Made by a program: the position numbers and the translations under genes. From Knoxdaviesia capensis (lineage: Eukaryota > Ascomycota > Sordariomycetes > Microascales > Gondwanamycetaceae), in NCBI GenBank assembly GCA_001510575.1, contig LNGK01000008.1, forward strand, positions 1,872,340 to 1,936,339: a DNA stretch of 64,000 nt. The letters are read 5' to 3'. Shown piece by piece: positions 1 to 12,881 of the stretch. The notes beneath the pieces are model-generated. The model did not search any database, was not told the origin of the DNA, and saw nothing but the letters and a program-made list of their open reading frames with translations. The first letter of the stretch is position 1. The number at the start of each line of letters is the position of its first letter.

Positions 1-167
1 TCGATGACGACCGGTTGATTCATATATTAACGTATGTGCACATAGTATTGTGTATGTCCTTATATATGGCCCTTGGACGGCCCGGATATTGCAGGATCGG
101 CAAACGAAAGACACACACCCACAGTGAATGAATATATCCAGACAACAAGAAAACAGTCAAAGAACTG

Positions 168-186
168 AAAAAAAAAAAAAAAAAAA
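168..186. repeat. poly-A run (19 A)
   Basis: An uninterrupted A homopolymer. It could be slippage or the tail of an old retroposed copy; the flanks show nothing decisive. Confidence 0.8.
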
Positions 187-2859
187 CGATGACGAAGACG
201 AAGACCGTAGAGGCTCCAGCGTGGCACACGGTGGCTGTCTGTTTGTCTTTTCCCCGTAGCACCGCAGCCGGTTACACGCGTTCTCTCTCTCTCCCTCTCT
301 CTTTCCACTCTCAGCATTTCGGTTGCTGGAGCCGTAATTTGGTGCGTCCTACGCCTTGTGCAATGTGGTCACACAGTACAACACAGAGGGGAAAGGAAAA
401 AAAAACAACAACCAGCCGGCCTAGATTCCTCCTCCCTACTATTTCTGCCCTTCATGCGTTCTTAACCTGAGACCGGCCCTGTGCAACCAGTTAGATGATG
501 GGCCATGACGAGCCGTGTACGGGCTGGGGCAGGAGGAGAAAACAAAACACATATACACACACCCAAGACATGAGGAGATACGATACACATTTGTGTGGCC
601 TGATACACAAAGCCGTTCCAGGTGGCAGAAACACCATCCGTCGCACCAAAAGAACGAAGAACAGCATCACTCACGTCCATGGATAATGTCTGTACTGTAT
701 GTACACCTGTACCTGCGATGCTCCTTTTCGGGTGCTTCCGAATGAAGAGAAACATGCTGGCCAAACCCTAACACCAACGGAAACCAACACCTAGGGTTCT
801 TCCGAGCGGGAGGAATGACTGCATGCACAAGTGCCGCAGTTCTCCCTGTCCCCATTCACACTCACTCACATCTCATCACACCTTGTGGCTTGATCCGCTC
901 CAAACAGGGCACACCAAAAAACAGGAAGGATTTCGGCTGCGGCCTATAGAAACCTGAATTATAGCTGAGCGGAAAAAGGAAAACCCACAGCAAAGAGTTT
1001 TAGCGTGATACTCACGAAAGCCCTTTGGCAATTCTGGGTTTATGCCGGATTGGATGGTTTCCCCCCCCCCCTCAGCGAGCAACCTTTTGAAAGAAGCGGT
1101 GACCGGGAAGCATAGGCGAACATATCACAATTTATCTAATTTGCTCTCCAAGACACCTTGAAGTGTGACCTCTGATCCGAGCCTTGAACCCTGACAGCTG
1201 CTGCTCGACTTTTGCTTTTTCCCTTTTCGTTTCCCATTTGTGAGAAATCATGCCATCAGTACTGTACACACTGCCTCGGCACTTACACCCGTCGTTGTTT
1301 AGGTCCCCGTTCACGGATACATGCTGCGGAGAGGAGAAGAGGTGTGGTGACGACCCGACAGACTGATTCCCTCCCGCTTGGCCATTATTCCTTCCTTCCC
1401 ACTTCTGGGTCCCAAACATCGGTGTCTGTTATCCGTCTAAACCCTGTCACCGCGGAGTGGGCACGCAAGCCAGGGTTCGGAAGGGGGGGAAGCCCAAAAA
1501 TGTGATCAAAAATTCCCAATACCAAGGGCTATCATATGCCACAAGACGAGAGAGAGAGAGGGGGGGACGGAGTGAAGCCAAAGAAGTAAAGCGAAGTGAC
1601 GGAGAAGTTGAAAGACGATTTCACATCATAGAGAAGAAAAAAAGGAAAAAAACCCGGGCCCTGGTCGATTTCTTCGCCTCCTATTATTCCTTTTCTCTTG
1701 CCCGTTCAAGTAGTATGGGTTCAGGTCGCAATGGGCCTTCGTTTCATTATCTCGTGCATAAACTAAAAAAGGCATCCAGCCAGACCGTCTATGTGTTGTT
1801 TGTAGTGACGAAGCGCTATCCGCGGTAGTATCCGGATTGAGGGGAAAAAAGCAGACAGGAAGATGCGTGAAGAAAAGAGAAAGTCAAAATGCGGGATGAC
1901 CTGCCCGCTTGCTTCCGGATCCCCTCCGCTCCTCTCTAAAGTTCCCATGGTTTCTTATCTGTTCGCACGAGGTGTGTTTGTTGTTGTCACCAACCAATCC
2001 TTCTTTTGAGCCAGCCACACAGCGACAGAGAGACGAAGGTTGAAGGCAGTGCGCGTCTCACTGTTTCATCGTGAGCGGGATAAGGCTGGAACAGGATGAA
2101 AGGGCCCTGTCCAAAGCTGGGGGAAAAAAGGTGGGAAGGGGGAGGGTGCTTGTTTGGGAGTCGGTGGTAATTTACTAGAGTTCGGAATATGAGATCTGTC
2201 GGATTCTCTTCTTCTTTTTTTTTTTCGTCTCTTTTCTGCCCCCTTGACCTGTTATGTCCCAAGCTCGCCCAGCGTGCCGGGAAAGCAACGCTTGAGGTTC
2301 CGGCGAAGAGAGTGCTGAACTAGACTTAATGACTTGCGCCGCTGAAAGATAGAATGGCAACGAAAAAAAAGAAGAAAAAAACCCTCCCCCCCCCCATGGC
2401 GGCGGCCCTGCAGCGTGGTTTTTATTTTATTTTTATTTTCATGTTTATTTTTTCAACGGGTCCCGACAAAAGAAAAACCATAGGCACGGGTAGAATCCGA
2501 ACGGGCCATCGGAAAGCAGCAAACTACTGGGGGGGACGCACGTGAGACGGAAGGAAAAGGGAATATTAAGCGAGCACGAAGCCAGCTGGAAAGAAAAAGG
2601 AAAAGAGGGTGATCGTGAAGAGGAAAAAGAAAGCATGGAGAATGCATATCTGTTCCTTGCTGGCTGTGTGAATCGTTCGCCATACGAACAACAAACCAAC
2701 ATGAACACATGCAGAAGGCGTCATCCGCTCCGGACCGGAGACACGGAAGAAGCGGACGAGAAGGGGGAAGAAAGGAAGGAGACATCAGTCGGTGAAGGGC
2801 GGCTGCTGGCCGATATACTGCTGGCCGCCGAGAGGAGTGAACATGGGCAACTGTTTCTG

Positions 2860-2880
2860 GGTGTGTGTGTGTGTGTGTGT
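2860..2880. repeat. (GT)n microsatellite
   Basis: About ten tandem GT units in gene-free DNA. Confidence 0.9.
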
Positions 2881-5223
2881 TCTTCTCTGTGTCTCAACAT
2901 CATCTGAACGAACAACGGGAAAGCGCAGCACCTGGCGGGCCGCCATCTTTCTATCATTGTAAGACGTGGTCGACCGTACCACAAAGCACAAACCAGGTTT
3001 CAGAGAAAGCAGGGCCCGTAACCACCGCGCCCGCGATGATCTTGCCTCCATCATCTTCATCTACTTACCACCACCACCAACAGCAGCTTCTCTCCTTACT
3101 GTACATGCTCCCTAACTTTCTTGGTTTTTCTGAACACCGTCAGCCCAGCGCCTCAGATGGCGGGCCGGAGTGGTGACATGAGAAAACGGCCATGAGTGGT
3201 TCCCGCCACCTTGATCCAGACATGCATAAACTGTGAGGAGCCATGCTTGCTTGCTTGCTTGCTTGTGCTATATCCTTCCCAGGCCAGTCAAAAGCCCACT
3301 GCCCGTACTTGTCCGCAGTGGACCGATCCCTTCCAGGGTCTTGGAAAATCACCATCAGGGGAGGAGGAGGGCGGAGGGCATTTAACGAGCCTCTTGAGGC
3401 AGTTGTGGATATCCCCGTAGGCAGGTCGTACTGTGAGCGTGGAAAGTGTGCTCACTTGACCATGGATATAAACAGCCGGGCAAATTATGTCATTTTTCGC
3501 TGGCGAGTGTGGCTGGACTTCGCGAATGGTCTTGTCATTCTTACACCAAGTCGACGGCACATGCCCCCGGGACCATTTCCGATGGCCGGCTCTCCCCGGC
3601 CGGTTGCCGGACCGATGTGGTTACGTATAAAGTACATCTAGATAGCCGGCTTTCACATGCGCCGCGCTCTTTCTGTCTCTGGCTGCCTGAGTGAACAGGC
3701 GCTTGACACTAATTCCATCCTGCAGTTGGTTTTTTTGGCGTCGAGTCTAATCCTCAGGCCTGCAATTCCAGCCGGGCCCGGGTCTCAGCGTGGCTGGCCC
3801 GCAGCTGACACCAAGTTGTTATTTTTTTCTCCTGCCACAAGACCTGGCGGACCCGGCCGTCGCGGGCAACCTGGAAGGCTTCTGGGCTTTTCCGCGCCGG
3901 TGCCTGTATCTAAAACGCTGGACTGCTGGGCCACCGGCGCCGTAACGTTTTAGAGGGGGTTCGTTCCGCTCCTAGCACGATCAACCAGCAGAAACAGGGG
4001 AACGCGGAGGAATTAATTTGGCTTCTTTTTATCTGGCCTTTCCAACTGGCACTTTGACTAACAGGCCACAGGTAGATGAAAACCGACTATTGCTTATAGA
4101 CAGCAAACTAGCCCCCTAGCGAGCGAATTCTTAATTTGGTTTCCTGGGATCCTTAGGCGATTCTGCCAAAACAGAAAAACACCACACAGGAGACGAGGAA
4201 GCCGCACACGAAGACCGGCCGAAGCCATCCCATGATGGGGTCAGAAATAGAGGTACAGTGCGCAACACGGCCCTACCGGAAAACGAGAAACACACCCGCC
4301 GCCAGGTGTTCCTGTGTAGCCCGGGGGGGGGGCTTGAAATAGCGGCACCCCTGGTGCTGAGATTTGACACCCCCTCCTACAGTGACTATTCAGTGGGTGA
4401 TGATCGGCCTGAGAAGAGCAGAGGACTGGCGGTCGGTATTACTCAGACCAGGTCATGTCATTCAGATGGAAAGGCGGCCTGGATTGAAGGGCGCTTTAGG
4501 CAGACGCAGTGAGAGAGAGAGAGGGCCATTGCAGCCAGCCGGGACAGAGGCCGCTGGATATTTCCGGCCCTACAAAGTGCACTTCGTACCGACGGGGTTG
4601 CTAGGGGTACTTCGTCAACGTAAGTAACCAAGGGCAAGAACAAGTCACCCCGTTCGCCGCTCCTGCCCTCCGCTACCGCCTGCAAAAAAAAAAAAGCAAT
4701 ACAGCGATCATCCATGCAGAGGCCATGGCCCGAACCACGGCACGAGACTCAGCGTCCCTTCGCGATGGCCCGATAGCGCAGTGAAATCAAAACCCACCAG
4801 AACCCACCCTGGCCGTCGCTCTTTCCGCCACTGGCCGCGCCTTCCCTGTCTGACCGAGCCGCTTACAGCTGGGAGGTGCTGGCGGTGGTGGTGGTGGTGG
4901 TGGTGAAAAATAATTAATATCTGGGTTGTTGCTCTTTTGGGGACCCGGGGTGGCTCCTACAGAAAAACGACACACAGTGGGGGGTGTGTGCCTTATTTTC
5001 TCACTAATGGGACAGAAGCGGTACTGTCCTGTACTGTACACCGCCTACCGTGCACTGTATGGTGACATACTGATTTAATTCTTGTCTTTTTCTTCTCCCA
5101 CCGCACACTACTGAATAGCTCGTTTCGGCGGGGGCTGCTGCACTGGTAAAGTCACAGTGGGTGGTAGTGCTGCAGCCAGTGCTAATACTTTTCTGTGATG
5201 GGGGTGGTGCTTGTGGGGGAGTG

Positions 5224-5246
<23 letters not shown>
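5224..5246. repeat. (TG)n microsatellite
   Basis: About eleven TG units inside a G/T-rich stretch upstream of the Zn2Cys6 regulator. Confidence 0.9.
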
Positions 5247-5254
<8 letters not shown>

Positions 5255-5569
5255 GTGTGGTGGTGGTGTGTGAGGGGAGAAAGAGAGAGGGCAAGAGGTG
5301 TGGCCGGCCGCTTGCTTCCTTCCTTCTTCCTTTTTCGTTCCTTTCCTTTGTTCCTTCCCTGTAAAGTCACTGGGAACCCTGGGAATGATGGCTTTAGTGG
5401 AGGGGGGAACGACGCATGGCCGCTTCTTTCCTGTTCCCGCTGCCAGGGTAGAAAAGAAACAGGAAAGGAAGAGCGAAGAGAGGAGAGAGGGAAGGACCCC
5501 CCCCCCCATGTTAAGCTGTCCGTCGTCCCTTCCTTGCCGCAACACACGCCGCCTGCTTTATAACATTGC

Positions 5570-5955
5570 CCCTTCCACATTCTTTTCTCTCTTTTTGCTC
5601 TTTCCCCCGTTTTTCCTAATTCTTCTCTTTTTCCTTTTTTTCTCCCTCCCCTCAATTGTTTCTGGTTTTGCTCCTTCCTTTCCGTGAACCTTCGCTCCTT
5701 CTTCGTCTCTTTTTCTCTCTCTCTCTTGGAACTTCCTTCCTTCCTTCCTCCCCACACTCTCTCCTTCTCTCGCCTATCGCTCTTTCCCTCTTTTCTCACA
5801 CCCACATCCTCTCTCCCTCGTCTCATCTTTTTCTCTCCTCATCCCAATTCTCTTTTTCCTTTCCCCCTCCGTATAATTTTCTTTTCTTTTCTTCTTCTTC
5901 CGTCTCCCTCCCTCATCAACAGATCGTCGTCATCAACTCTCTGCGTTTTCCCCTG
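5570..5955 (+). promoter_or_regulatory. long CT-rich tract, probable promoter/leader
   Basis: Nearly 390 bases are almost entirely C and T on the + strand, ending about 480 bases before the regulator ATG at 6436. CT-rich blocks just upstream of transcription start sites are a known trait of filamentous fungal promoters. The start site itself cannot be placed from sequence. Confidence 0.5.
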
Positions 5956-6296
5956 AGTTGAACCTCCTGCACATATCGCCATTTCTTGGTTTTGGTCTGT
6001 CGCCCGGAATCGTTTATACCATCAGTCTATTTATACACGCTTTCTTTGCTGTGTCCGACTACTATCTCTCTGTTCAGTTGCGAATTGGTCTCTCGCGCGC
6101 TTGTCTGGCCGCTCCTCATCCGCCTTTACCGCCATCGCCATCTTGAGACCTGGGAACTGCTTCAACCGTCATTTTCTGATATTCTTGGACCTGGCCGACC
6201 AAATTGGGGGACCCGTTACTCTCTCTCTCTCTCTCCCTCTCTCTATTAACCCCAATTAACCGCCGGCAGCGGCTGCAAATCTGGTATAGTGGATAG

Positions 6297-6316
6297 GCTT
6301 ATATATATATGTATAA
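6297..6316 (+). promoter_or_regulatory. TATA-like AT repeat
   Basis: An alternating TA stretch (TATATATATATGTATA) lies about 120 bases before the ATG at 6436. It could be a TATA element or simply an AT microsatellite within the leader. Confidence 0.3.
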
Positions 6317-6435
6317 GTGCATGTACCAGTACCTCCACAGCTTCTGATCCCGCATATATATACTCGCCCCGCCTCTCCCCTCTCTTCTTCCTTTTCTTCC
6401 TCCTCGAGCTTCTCTCGCCGTGTTTCACTTGAAGC

Positions 6436-8187
6436 ATGTCACAGCAGGATCCAACTGAAAATCGTCCACCGAGCGACGATAAGTCTACTGCTCACCACCA
6501 CCCACACCACAAAACCCTGCCTCAGCATCCTGCGCCTGCGCCTGCTTCTGATCCGCGTCCTTCTCCTCCTCATCAGCGAGGACCGTTGCCTTCTCTTCGC
6601 GCGCCAGAATCCTCTGCTCAACAACCTCCACCTTCTCACCCCTACAACAACCAGCCCAACATGTCGTACTCCAGTACTGCTCCACCGTCGCCTCACTACC
6701 CGAGACCTCCCAACGGTCAGCCTCCCTACCTGCCTCCCGTCCACACCTCGCATGATGGAAGACCACCGTATCCGCCTAACCAGCACGAGGACCCCTACTA
6801 TCAGCGCCAGCCTCCGCCTCCCGGACAGTTCGGTCCTCAGGCTCCACCCCATCCCGGCCCCGGCGGCCCTCCTGGATATGCCATGCCTCCTCAGCACGGC
6901 TACGCACGGGGACTGGAGCCTCACCACGACCCGTCCTACCCTCGCCCGCCACACTCTGCCGAGTACCCTCCTGGACCCGACGGTCGCCCTCCTCCGGGAT
7001 ATGACCCGCGCGAGTACGCCATGCAGCGCCAGGCTTACCCGCCTCCCGGGTACATGCAGGGCCCGCCGAACGCCCAAGCTCCTCCACAGTCTGCCCCGAG
7101 ACAACGCACTTCCATCGCCTGCCGCTACTGCCGCAAGCGCAAGATTCGCTGCAGCGGATATGCCAACTCTCCCGGCGGCCGTTGCCTGAACTGCTCGCGC
7201 ATGAACCAGGACTGTGTTTTCCAGCCGGTGTCGTCGACCGGTGCCACCGCTGCGTTTGTGCACATTTCCGCTGTCCCTGGAGGGGTTCCCGCTGGAACTC
7301 CCCTCTATGGTGCCTACGGTCAGCCTTTGGCTGCTCCGGGCCAAATGGGACCCCAGCAGTCTCCGCAGCAGGGCCCGCCCCCGCCAGGACATGGCCAGTA
7401 CGCACAGCACCCACACCACCAGCAGCCGGGCGCATACTACCACCCTCTGCCTTCGCCTGGTGCTGCACCGCACGGTTCTCCGTCGTCTCAGGGCCCTCCT
7501 CACACTCTGCCTACACCGGGTCCCTACTCGCCCCATTCTGATCACCGCAAGCGACGCAGTGGCGATGGTGACGGCCACGACCGCAGGCTGCCGCCTCCCA
7601 TCAGCACTGGAGAAGTGCCAAATCGCCGGTCGCCAGTGTCTGCGAACAGTAGCCCTGGCTCGCAGGCTTACCAGTATCCCTACAACGCCAGCTACGGGTA
7701 CTCGAATTCTGGCCCTGGATACCCTCCTTCAGCGGGTCCTGGCCCGCAAGGCCCTCCTTCGAATGGCTACCCTGCGAATGGCTATGGCCCTCCTTCCGCC
7801 CCGCATTCAAATGGATACACCACCCCTCCCGCCTCGCTGCCTCCTGTCTCGGCGGCCGCGAATGGATATGGTGGTCTCCCTCCGCCTTCATCAGGCTACC
7901 AAGGCCATCCTGGCAACCGGTCGCCTGTTTCTCTGCCCCCTCTGGGACCAGGTGGCCCTCGGCCTCAGGAGGCGGTCAAGGAGCAGTCTAGATCTCCTGC
8001 CATGGAGACCTCCACTGCGCCGTCCCACGCGCCTCTGAAATCACCTGCCAACGTGGCCGCGGCGTCGCCCGCTATGGCTGCCAAGGCAGACGTGAAGACG
8101 GAATCTCCTGCTTCGCCAGCGGCGCCAGCCAAGGCAGGAGAGGCACGGGCATCTGTGATGACTCTGCGCAACATTCTGGATGGTTAA
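6436..8187 (+). CDS. proline-rich Zn(II)2Cys6 transcription factor
   Basis: Single-exon gene of 583 residues, probably a nuclear DNA-binding regulator. The zinc cluster is explicit: Cys229-x2-Cys232-x6-Cys239-x10-Cys250-x2-Cys253-x6-Cys260, with the basic RKRKIR stretch between the second and third Cys. Residues 1-224 are Pro/His/Gln/Tyr-rich with many PP and GYP pairs. About 300 residues after the cluster are again Pro/Gly/Ser-rich, and the protein ends in a compact non-repetitive tail, RASVMTLRNILDG, which looks like a conserved C-terminal motif. The cluster sits in the middle rather than at the N terminus, and I see no fungal-specific middle homology region, so this is not a typical metabolite-cluster regulator. 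The start is the first ATG after the pyrimidine-rich leader and begins MSQQDPTENR. Very long gene-free flanks suggest complex regulation. I cannot assign an orthologue name. Confidence 0.9.
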   Translation: MSQQDPTENRPPSDDKSTAHHHPHHKTLPQHPAPAPASDPRPSPPHQRGPLPSLRAPESSAQQPPPSHPYNNQPNMSYSSTAPPSPHYPRPPNGQPPYLPPVHTSHDGRPPYPPNQHEDPYYQRQPPPPGQFGPQAPPHPGPGGPPGYAMPPQHGYARGLEPHHDPSYPRPPHSAEYPPGPDGRPPPGYDPREYAMQRQAYPPPGYMQGPPNAQAPPQSAPRQRTSIACRYCRKRKIRCSGYANSPGGRCLNCSRMNQDCVFQPVSSTGATAAFVHISAVPGGVPAGTPLYGAYGQPLAAPGQMGPQQSPQQGPPPPGHGQYAQHPHHQQPGAYYHPLPSPGAAPHGSPSSQGPPHTLPTPGPYSPHSDHRKRRSGDGDGHDRRLPPPISTGEVPNRRSPVSANSSPGSQAYQYPYNASYGYSNSGPGYPPSAGPGPQGPPSNGYPANGYGPPSAPHSNGYTTPPASLPPVSAAANGYGGLPPPSSGYQGHPGNRSPVSLPPLGPGGPRPQEAVKEQSRSPAMETSTAPSHAPLKSPANVAAASPAMAAKADVKTESPASPAAPAKAGEARASVMTLRNILDG

Positions 8188-10077
8188 ACAAGCCAACCTC
8201 TTAAGTGGCTGTTTTCTTGATGACAGTGACTTTCTTTTCTTCATCTTCCTACGCCAGTTTCTCAGCGATGCTGGGGGTTTGACTGGGAGGCTTTCATTAC
8301 GAGCTTCTCTCTTTCCGGGTTTTTCTTCTATAGGGACCATGTCCTTTAACTTCTTTTTCTTTCTTTTTTTTCTCTTCCTCTTTTTCTTGCTATCAGCAGC
8401 ATTTACAACGCAGCTCCATTCCCGGGATGGTCTGGAGTGTGCAACCCAAATCCTGTTTTCCCACACGTGGATGAGGGTATTAGAGGCTGATAAACAGTTT
8501 GGCAACAAACAAATGATGTATTGACGCGGGCAACTTCTTATTTTTCTTACTTTTTTTATATGTTACTTTTTTCTTTTCGTGGGTGCTTTTATGGGATATA
8601 GGAGTACTGTGGTATGGGAAAGTCCCCTGATGATGCAAATGGGAGCCCATATATCGAGGGTTGTTTTGTCTTTTCTCGCATGTTCATTTCGGTAGCCGTT
8701 CCTGTTTGTTGGTTCTACCGAGTTGTATGAAGCTTGCTTTTTCTCCATTGCTTCTTTTTTTCTCTTCTTTTTTTCTTTTTGCTTTCCGGTTTCCATTCTC
8801 GTCTCGTTCTATCCCCCTCTTGGTGTTTCGTTTCGTCCTTTTCTTTTTCTTCTTCACATTCACATGATTGTTGACTGCTGGATTTTCACACTGGACAAGG
8901 CCAAACTGTATGAACCCCCCTGACGAGCCTGTCTCTAATGGATGACTTGTTGATACGTCTCACTCAACGTCCTTTTTACCACTCCTGTTCATTTCTGTTT
9001 TTATTTTCATTTATTTTGGTTTCTCAACGCAGGTTGATGATAACAGTCTCCCCTCATCTTGGGGGGAGCTACGACATTGGGGAAAAAAAGATGGAATTTG
9101 CCTCACGGCACCCAGTTTTTGTTGTTCCTGAGCTCTTCTTTTTTAGTCTGACAGCTTCGCTATCTATTAGTACTTATTCGTCCTTTTCACATGTTATTGA
9201 TTTTCGTTGAAATATATCTTTGCGTTTTCCTCCATTGGTGGATGCTTGGTGGTGCCCTATGGACATGAGTTGATGAGTGAGGTTGAATGGAGGTTCACCA
9301 CTGATTTATATCAGGGACAAACTCAACACTTCCTCTTCCTTCTACACTAGAGGGGAAGCACCGGGTATGTATACTTGCTTGCTAACCGATGTGCATACGC
9401 GAGCACTTGATATCGACTCATCAGTGCCGGTTGCCAAGCGTCACGGGCGGCTATCTCGCGGTTACGGGCGACAAGGGGTGCTGTTTGCTCTGTAGCGAAC
9501 ACGGCATGAATAAGGAATCGAGCCTTTTTGGACAGGGTCAACAACAAACCCTCTCAAGTTCCAATATACGAGATGAAGAGGTGGGATTGAAGAGGGGGTT
9601 GTTTGCTGTTCATGGCAGGGTTTATTTGCTTATACGGTGCATGGATGGACGGGTGATCTTTCGGGGACGCCGCGTTGGGGAGTTGGTCGAGGCACCCTTC
9701 AACTAGGGACGCAAGCATGCATCCACGGCCCGTCTTTACTGGCGCTGTTACTGGTGTGTATCTGCCTGTCTGTCTGGCGATGTGCATATTTACAGGCGCC
9801 TCCGGGTGTGGGATGGTTGGTATATGCTCCGGTGTCGGGATCCTTGGGGTTGTTCTATGGGAGTCCGATCGTCGAGAGAGAGAGAGGGGGTGGCACTGTG
9901 TGGCCTTGCACTTCAGATACCGGGGCAGGGCGGATTACAACTTTGGGGGGGGACGAGATCGGCAGTCTGGTGGCTTGAGAGAGAAAAGTGACAAGTTGAA
10001 GAGAAGAGGGAGCGGCGGTGGGAGATTACGGGGTGTTTGGTGGCGGTGAGACTTGTTCAAGGCTTCTCTCCCTCTCT

Positions 10078-10134
<57 letters not shown>

Positions 10135-12881
10135 TCGCCATACTCTCTCAGGGACATTGTCCGTTCTCTCAGTCACTCACTTTCTTGGGTCACCCTTCTC
10201 TTTCACTCTGCCTCGCCTGGTTTCGCACGGTGCGGGACGAGTCCGGCCGGAGCGAGCCAGTGCGGACTTGTGTCAGTGTGGTTGGTGTGTGGGTAGTGTG
10301 TGCCTAAGGAAACTATTGAATTTCTTCTGGAAAAAAAAAATCTTTGTCACGTCTTCCGTGAGGAGGGAGGAGAGGGGAGAGAGGGGTGAACCCCGATTTA
10401 ATTTCATTTTGATTTTCCTGATTCCCGGGATCCCAAAGGAGAACGAATACTGTAGGAGACACGGAAAACACCCTACGGAGAACCCCTTTCTGGAGCTCAA
10501 TTCTTCCATTGGGGGGGTGCGACTGGCCGCAGGGCTGATCCCGGCTTCTCGAGAAAAAAACCACCATGTGTGGTCGACATAATCTCGCGAGTGTTCATGT
10601 GTAATAATATAGTGCATTATCGGAGGGGGGAGGCAGAGTTCTGGGCCGGTGTTCCTGGTCCAGAGCCACACATTCCGGTCTCCTGGATCCGTTTTATGGG
10701 TTCTTGGAATAACTACCTGCTACGCCCTCCTCCCTATAACGTAGTGCCGTGTGAGCCTGGCGTGTGTGTCCCTGCGTCAAGACCTTGGGCATTGGAAGAA
10801 ACACTTTTACGTTGGCCAACGGTGCTGGTGTCCTGTGACCTCGTCTCAACAAACCTGTCTTTGTTCGGACACACGCTCCGATCCAACAGCCAGCCCCCAA
10901 CGATGGAAAAGCGAGCCGTGGTATGTCTGAAATTAAACTTGAAAAAAAAAAGAAAAAAAAAAGAAAAGAAGACTCCCCCCCCTTTGGCCCCGTTCCATCC
11001 AGATTCACACATATTGGATACATACTGTCCTCACAGACGATGGCACTAGAAGTATTCGGAGCACATTCCAGTCGGGTTTCGGGGGAGGAGCTGATCCCTT
11101 ATCCCTGGGCACGGCGGCCGAACCGTTCCGGGGGATGGAATCTTGCATGTATACACGTGGAACAAATCCTTTAGTTCAAACCCGGAGAGAGGGAGGGATA
11201 GGGTACTTCAGATTTGGGGAAGAAAGAGAAACAAAAAGGGGGGGGGGGTAAAGGGAAAACCCCTCCCCCCCCTCCCCCCCAGATGCGATTTGGGAGAGTC
11301 CGCGATACCCGGGGTGTTTATACGTGATGCATGCACGCTCTTAAAAGAGTCGAATTCTTCATCCATGTAGACTTTGATGCCAGTGGCAAAGAGGACGGTG
11401 ATATTATCAGTGGGAGGGGGACACTCAGATATATGGGAGGACAGAGCAACAGAGATATATATATCCACCCATCGACAAAGGGACCGTCCTTGGCCTCCGT
11501 CGCTGTCCAGCCTTTCGCCTGGTTCTCTCTCTCGATTTGACTTCGAAGCCGCGAAGAACAAACACAGCCTGGAACACGGCCACCGCCAATTCTAGCGTGC
11601 TCCTCCTGTCTGGGGCTTTTTTTTTCTTTCTTCTTTTTTTCTTTTTCTAGGGGCTCCTTTTTAGTTCGTAAAGTCCCGAGTTTCCCCCCTCCCTCCCCAT
11701 TGCCACTTGGACGACTACCAACTACATACTAACTCCCATTAGGGGCTATCCGGTGACGCTGGGCGGTCCGTCGCAGGTGGTGGTGGGCCGGGGAGGGATG
11801 TGTGTCTCTTTACTTATTCGCCGTGTAGTTTCGTTTGTGTCTAGTTTAGTATAGAGCAAAAGAAACGAAAAAAGTTAATAATAGGTTCGCCCGTGGCTTT
11901 GAGGGCAGGCTTGTGAAGTGAAGAGACTAGCCAACTCCCTGTTTTGGGACAAGAAAGAAACACCCGAGCGGGGAGAGGGTGTGTCCCTATTGACCAACCG
12001 GATAGCACAGCCGAACTGGGCGACGACGAGGAGGCAGAGAGAGAGAGACAGAGAGATGGTGGTAGCCTTGTTTGGTCTTCTGAACTCGACGAAAAGGTAT
12101 CACCGGGTCCGGGGACGTGCTGAGGCGGGATGAAGTGTGTAATATCTGATGGTAAGACCTGTAGAGATATGAAGATACAAGACCACTGTTCGGGGTATGA
12201 TCGCCAGGCTATATCAAAAAAAGAAAAAAAGAACTCTCCGTTGACGACGACAACGACATGCACGTACACGTATCTAACGAAGCATAAACCGATCAGGTAT
12301 CCCAGAAAACAACACGCGCAAGAGGTTAACATTTCAACACGCTCAAAAAAAGAAAGCAATTCAACAAAGAAGGAAAAGAAAGGCTCTCCACCTGGTATCG
12401 CGGCCATCACTCGCGCATGCTGTCCCTCTCACTCCCCTCTTCCCTGAAAATCGTAGACGCAACAAGAAAAGAGAAACAAAAAGGGGTGAGAGGAATCGCC
12501 CGACGTGAGTCAAGTCCCGTGAACAAACCAACAACCAAAATCGAACCCCTCCCCCTGGTTTTTAGGGCAAAACAAACAAGCCAGACGAAAAGTGGGAGGA
12601 GAGAACGCGAAAGAACATTCGAGCAATCCGAGCAAACCCGCGTCAACAAACTTCGAAATCGCCAAACGCTCGCAATAGGAATAACGCAGTACGAAAGAAG
12701 AACCGACAAAAGAGAAACACATCTCCCGGAACGGAAAGGGCCGAGAACCAATGCAACCGGAAAAAAGAGGGACCATCCGTTTTTCTGCGGGGGCGGGCGC
12801 GGAGTCGCAAAAAGGCTACCTAGACAGAACCGAGCCCCCCGAAAACGAGGGAGGAAAAAAAAACCCCCCCGTTGAGGTACT
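8188..12881. other. gene-free region between regulator and VHS/GAT gene
   Basis: No supported gene in 4.7 kb. The first 1 kb after the stop is T-rich and probably holds the 3' UTR of the regulator. The rest has a very long TC microsatellite, homopolymer A, T, C and G runs (for example near 10940-10980 and 11240-11280) and short overlapping ORFs of biased composition. The last few hundred bases are the 3' side of the minus-strand VHS/GAT gene, A-rich on the + strand and so T-rich on the transcript. Confidence 0.6.
10067..10136. repeat. (TC)n microsatellite, about 70 bp
   Basis: Almost pure TC repeat with two TG interruptions, the longest dinucleotide array in the window. The long Ser/Leu ORFs read across it are artefacts of the repeat. 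Confidence 0.95.

Larger units (their letters stand above)
1..6435. other. gene-free region upstream of the Zn2Cys6 regulator
   Basis: I see no ORF with convincing coding character in this 6.4 kb. The open frames are short, overlap on both strands and are built from low-complexity sequence. The region holds a poly-A run, GT/TG microsatellites, a GGT repeat near 4880-4905, tetranucleotide CTTG copies near 3245-3265 and a long pyrimidine tract just before the gene. Part of it is probably promoter and long 5' leader of the regulator at 6436. Such long flanks are common around fungal developmental regulators, but that link is inference. Confidence 0.6.

Noticed and set aside
6439..7578. 379-codon minus-strand ORF opposite the Zn2Cys6 gene
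   Set aside because: Arg/Val-rich antisense shadow of a proline- and glycine-rich gene; no domain and no independent signals.
11841..12410. 189-codon minus-strand ORF
   Set aside because: Phe/Ser/Val-rich composition over low-complexity DNA, no domain, no start context.
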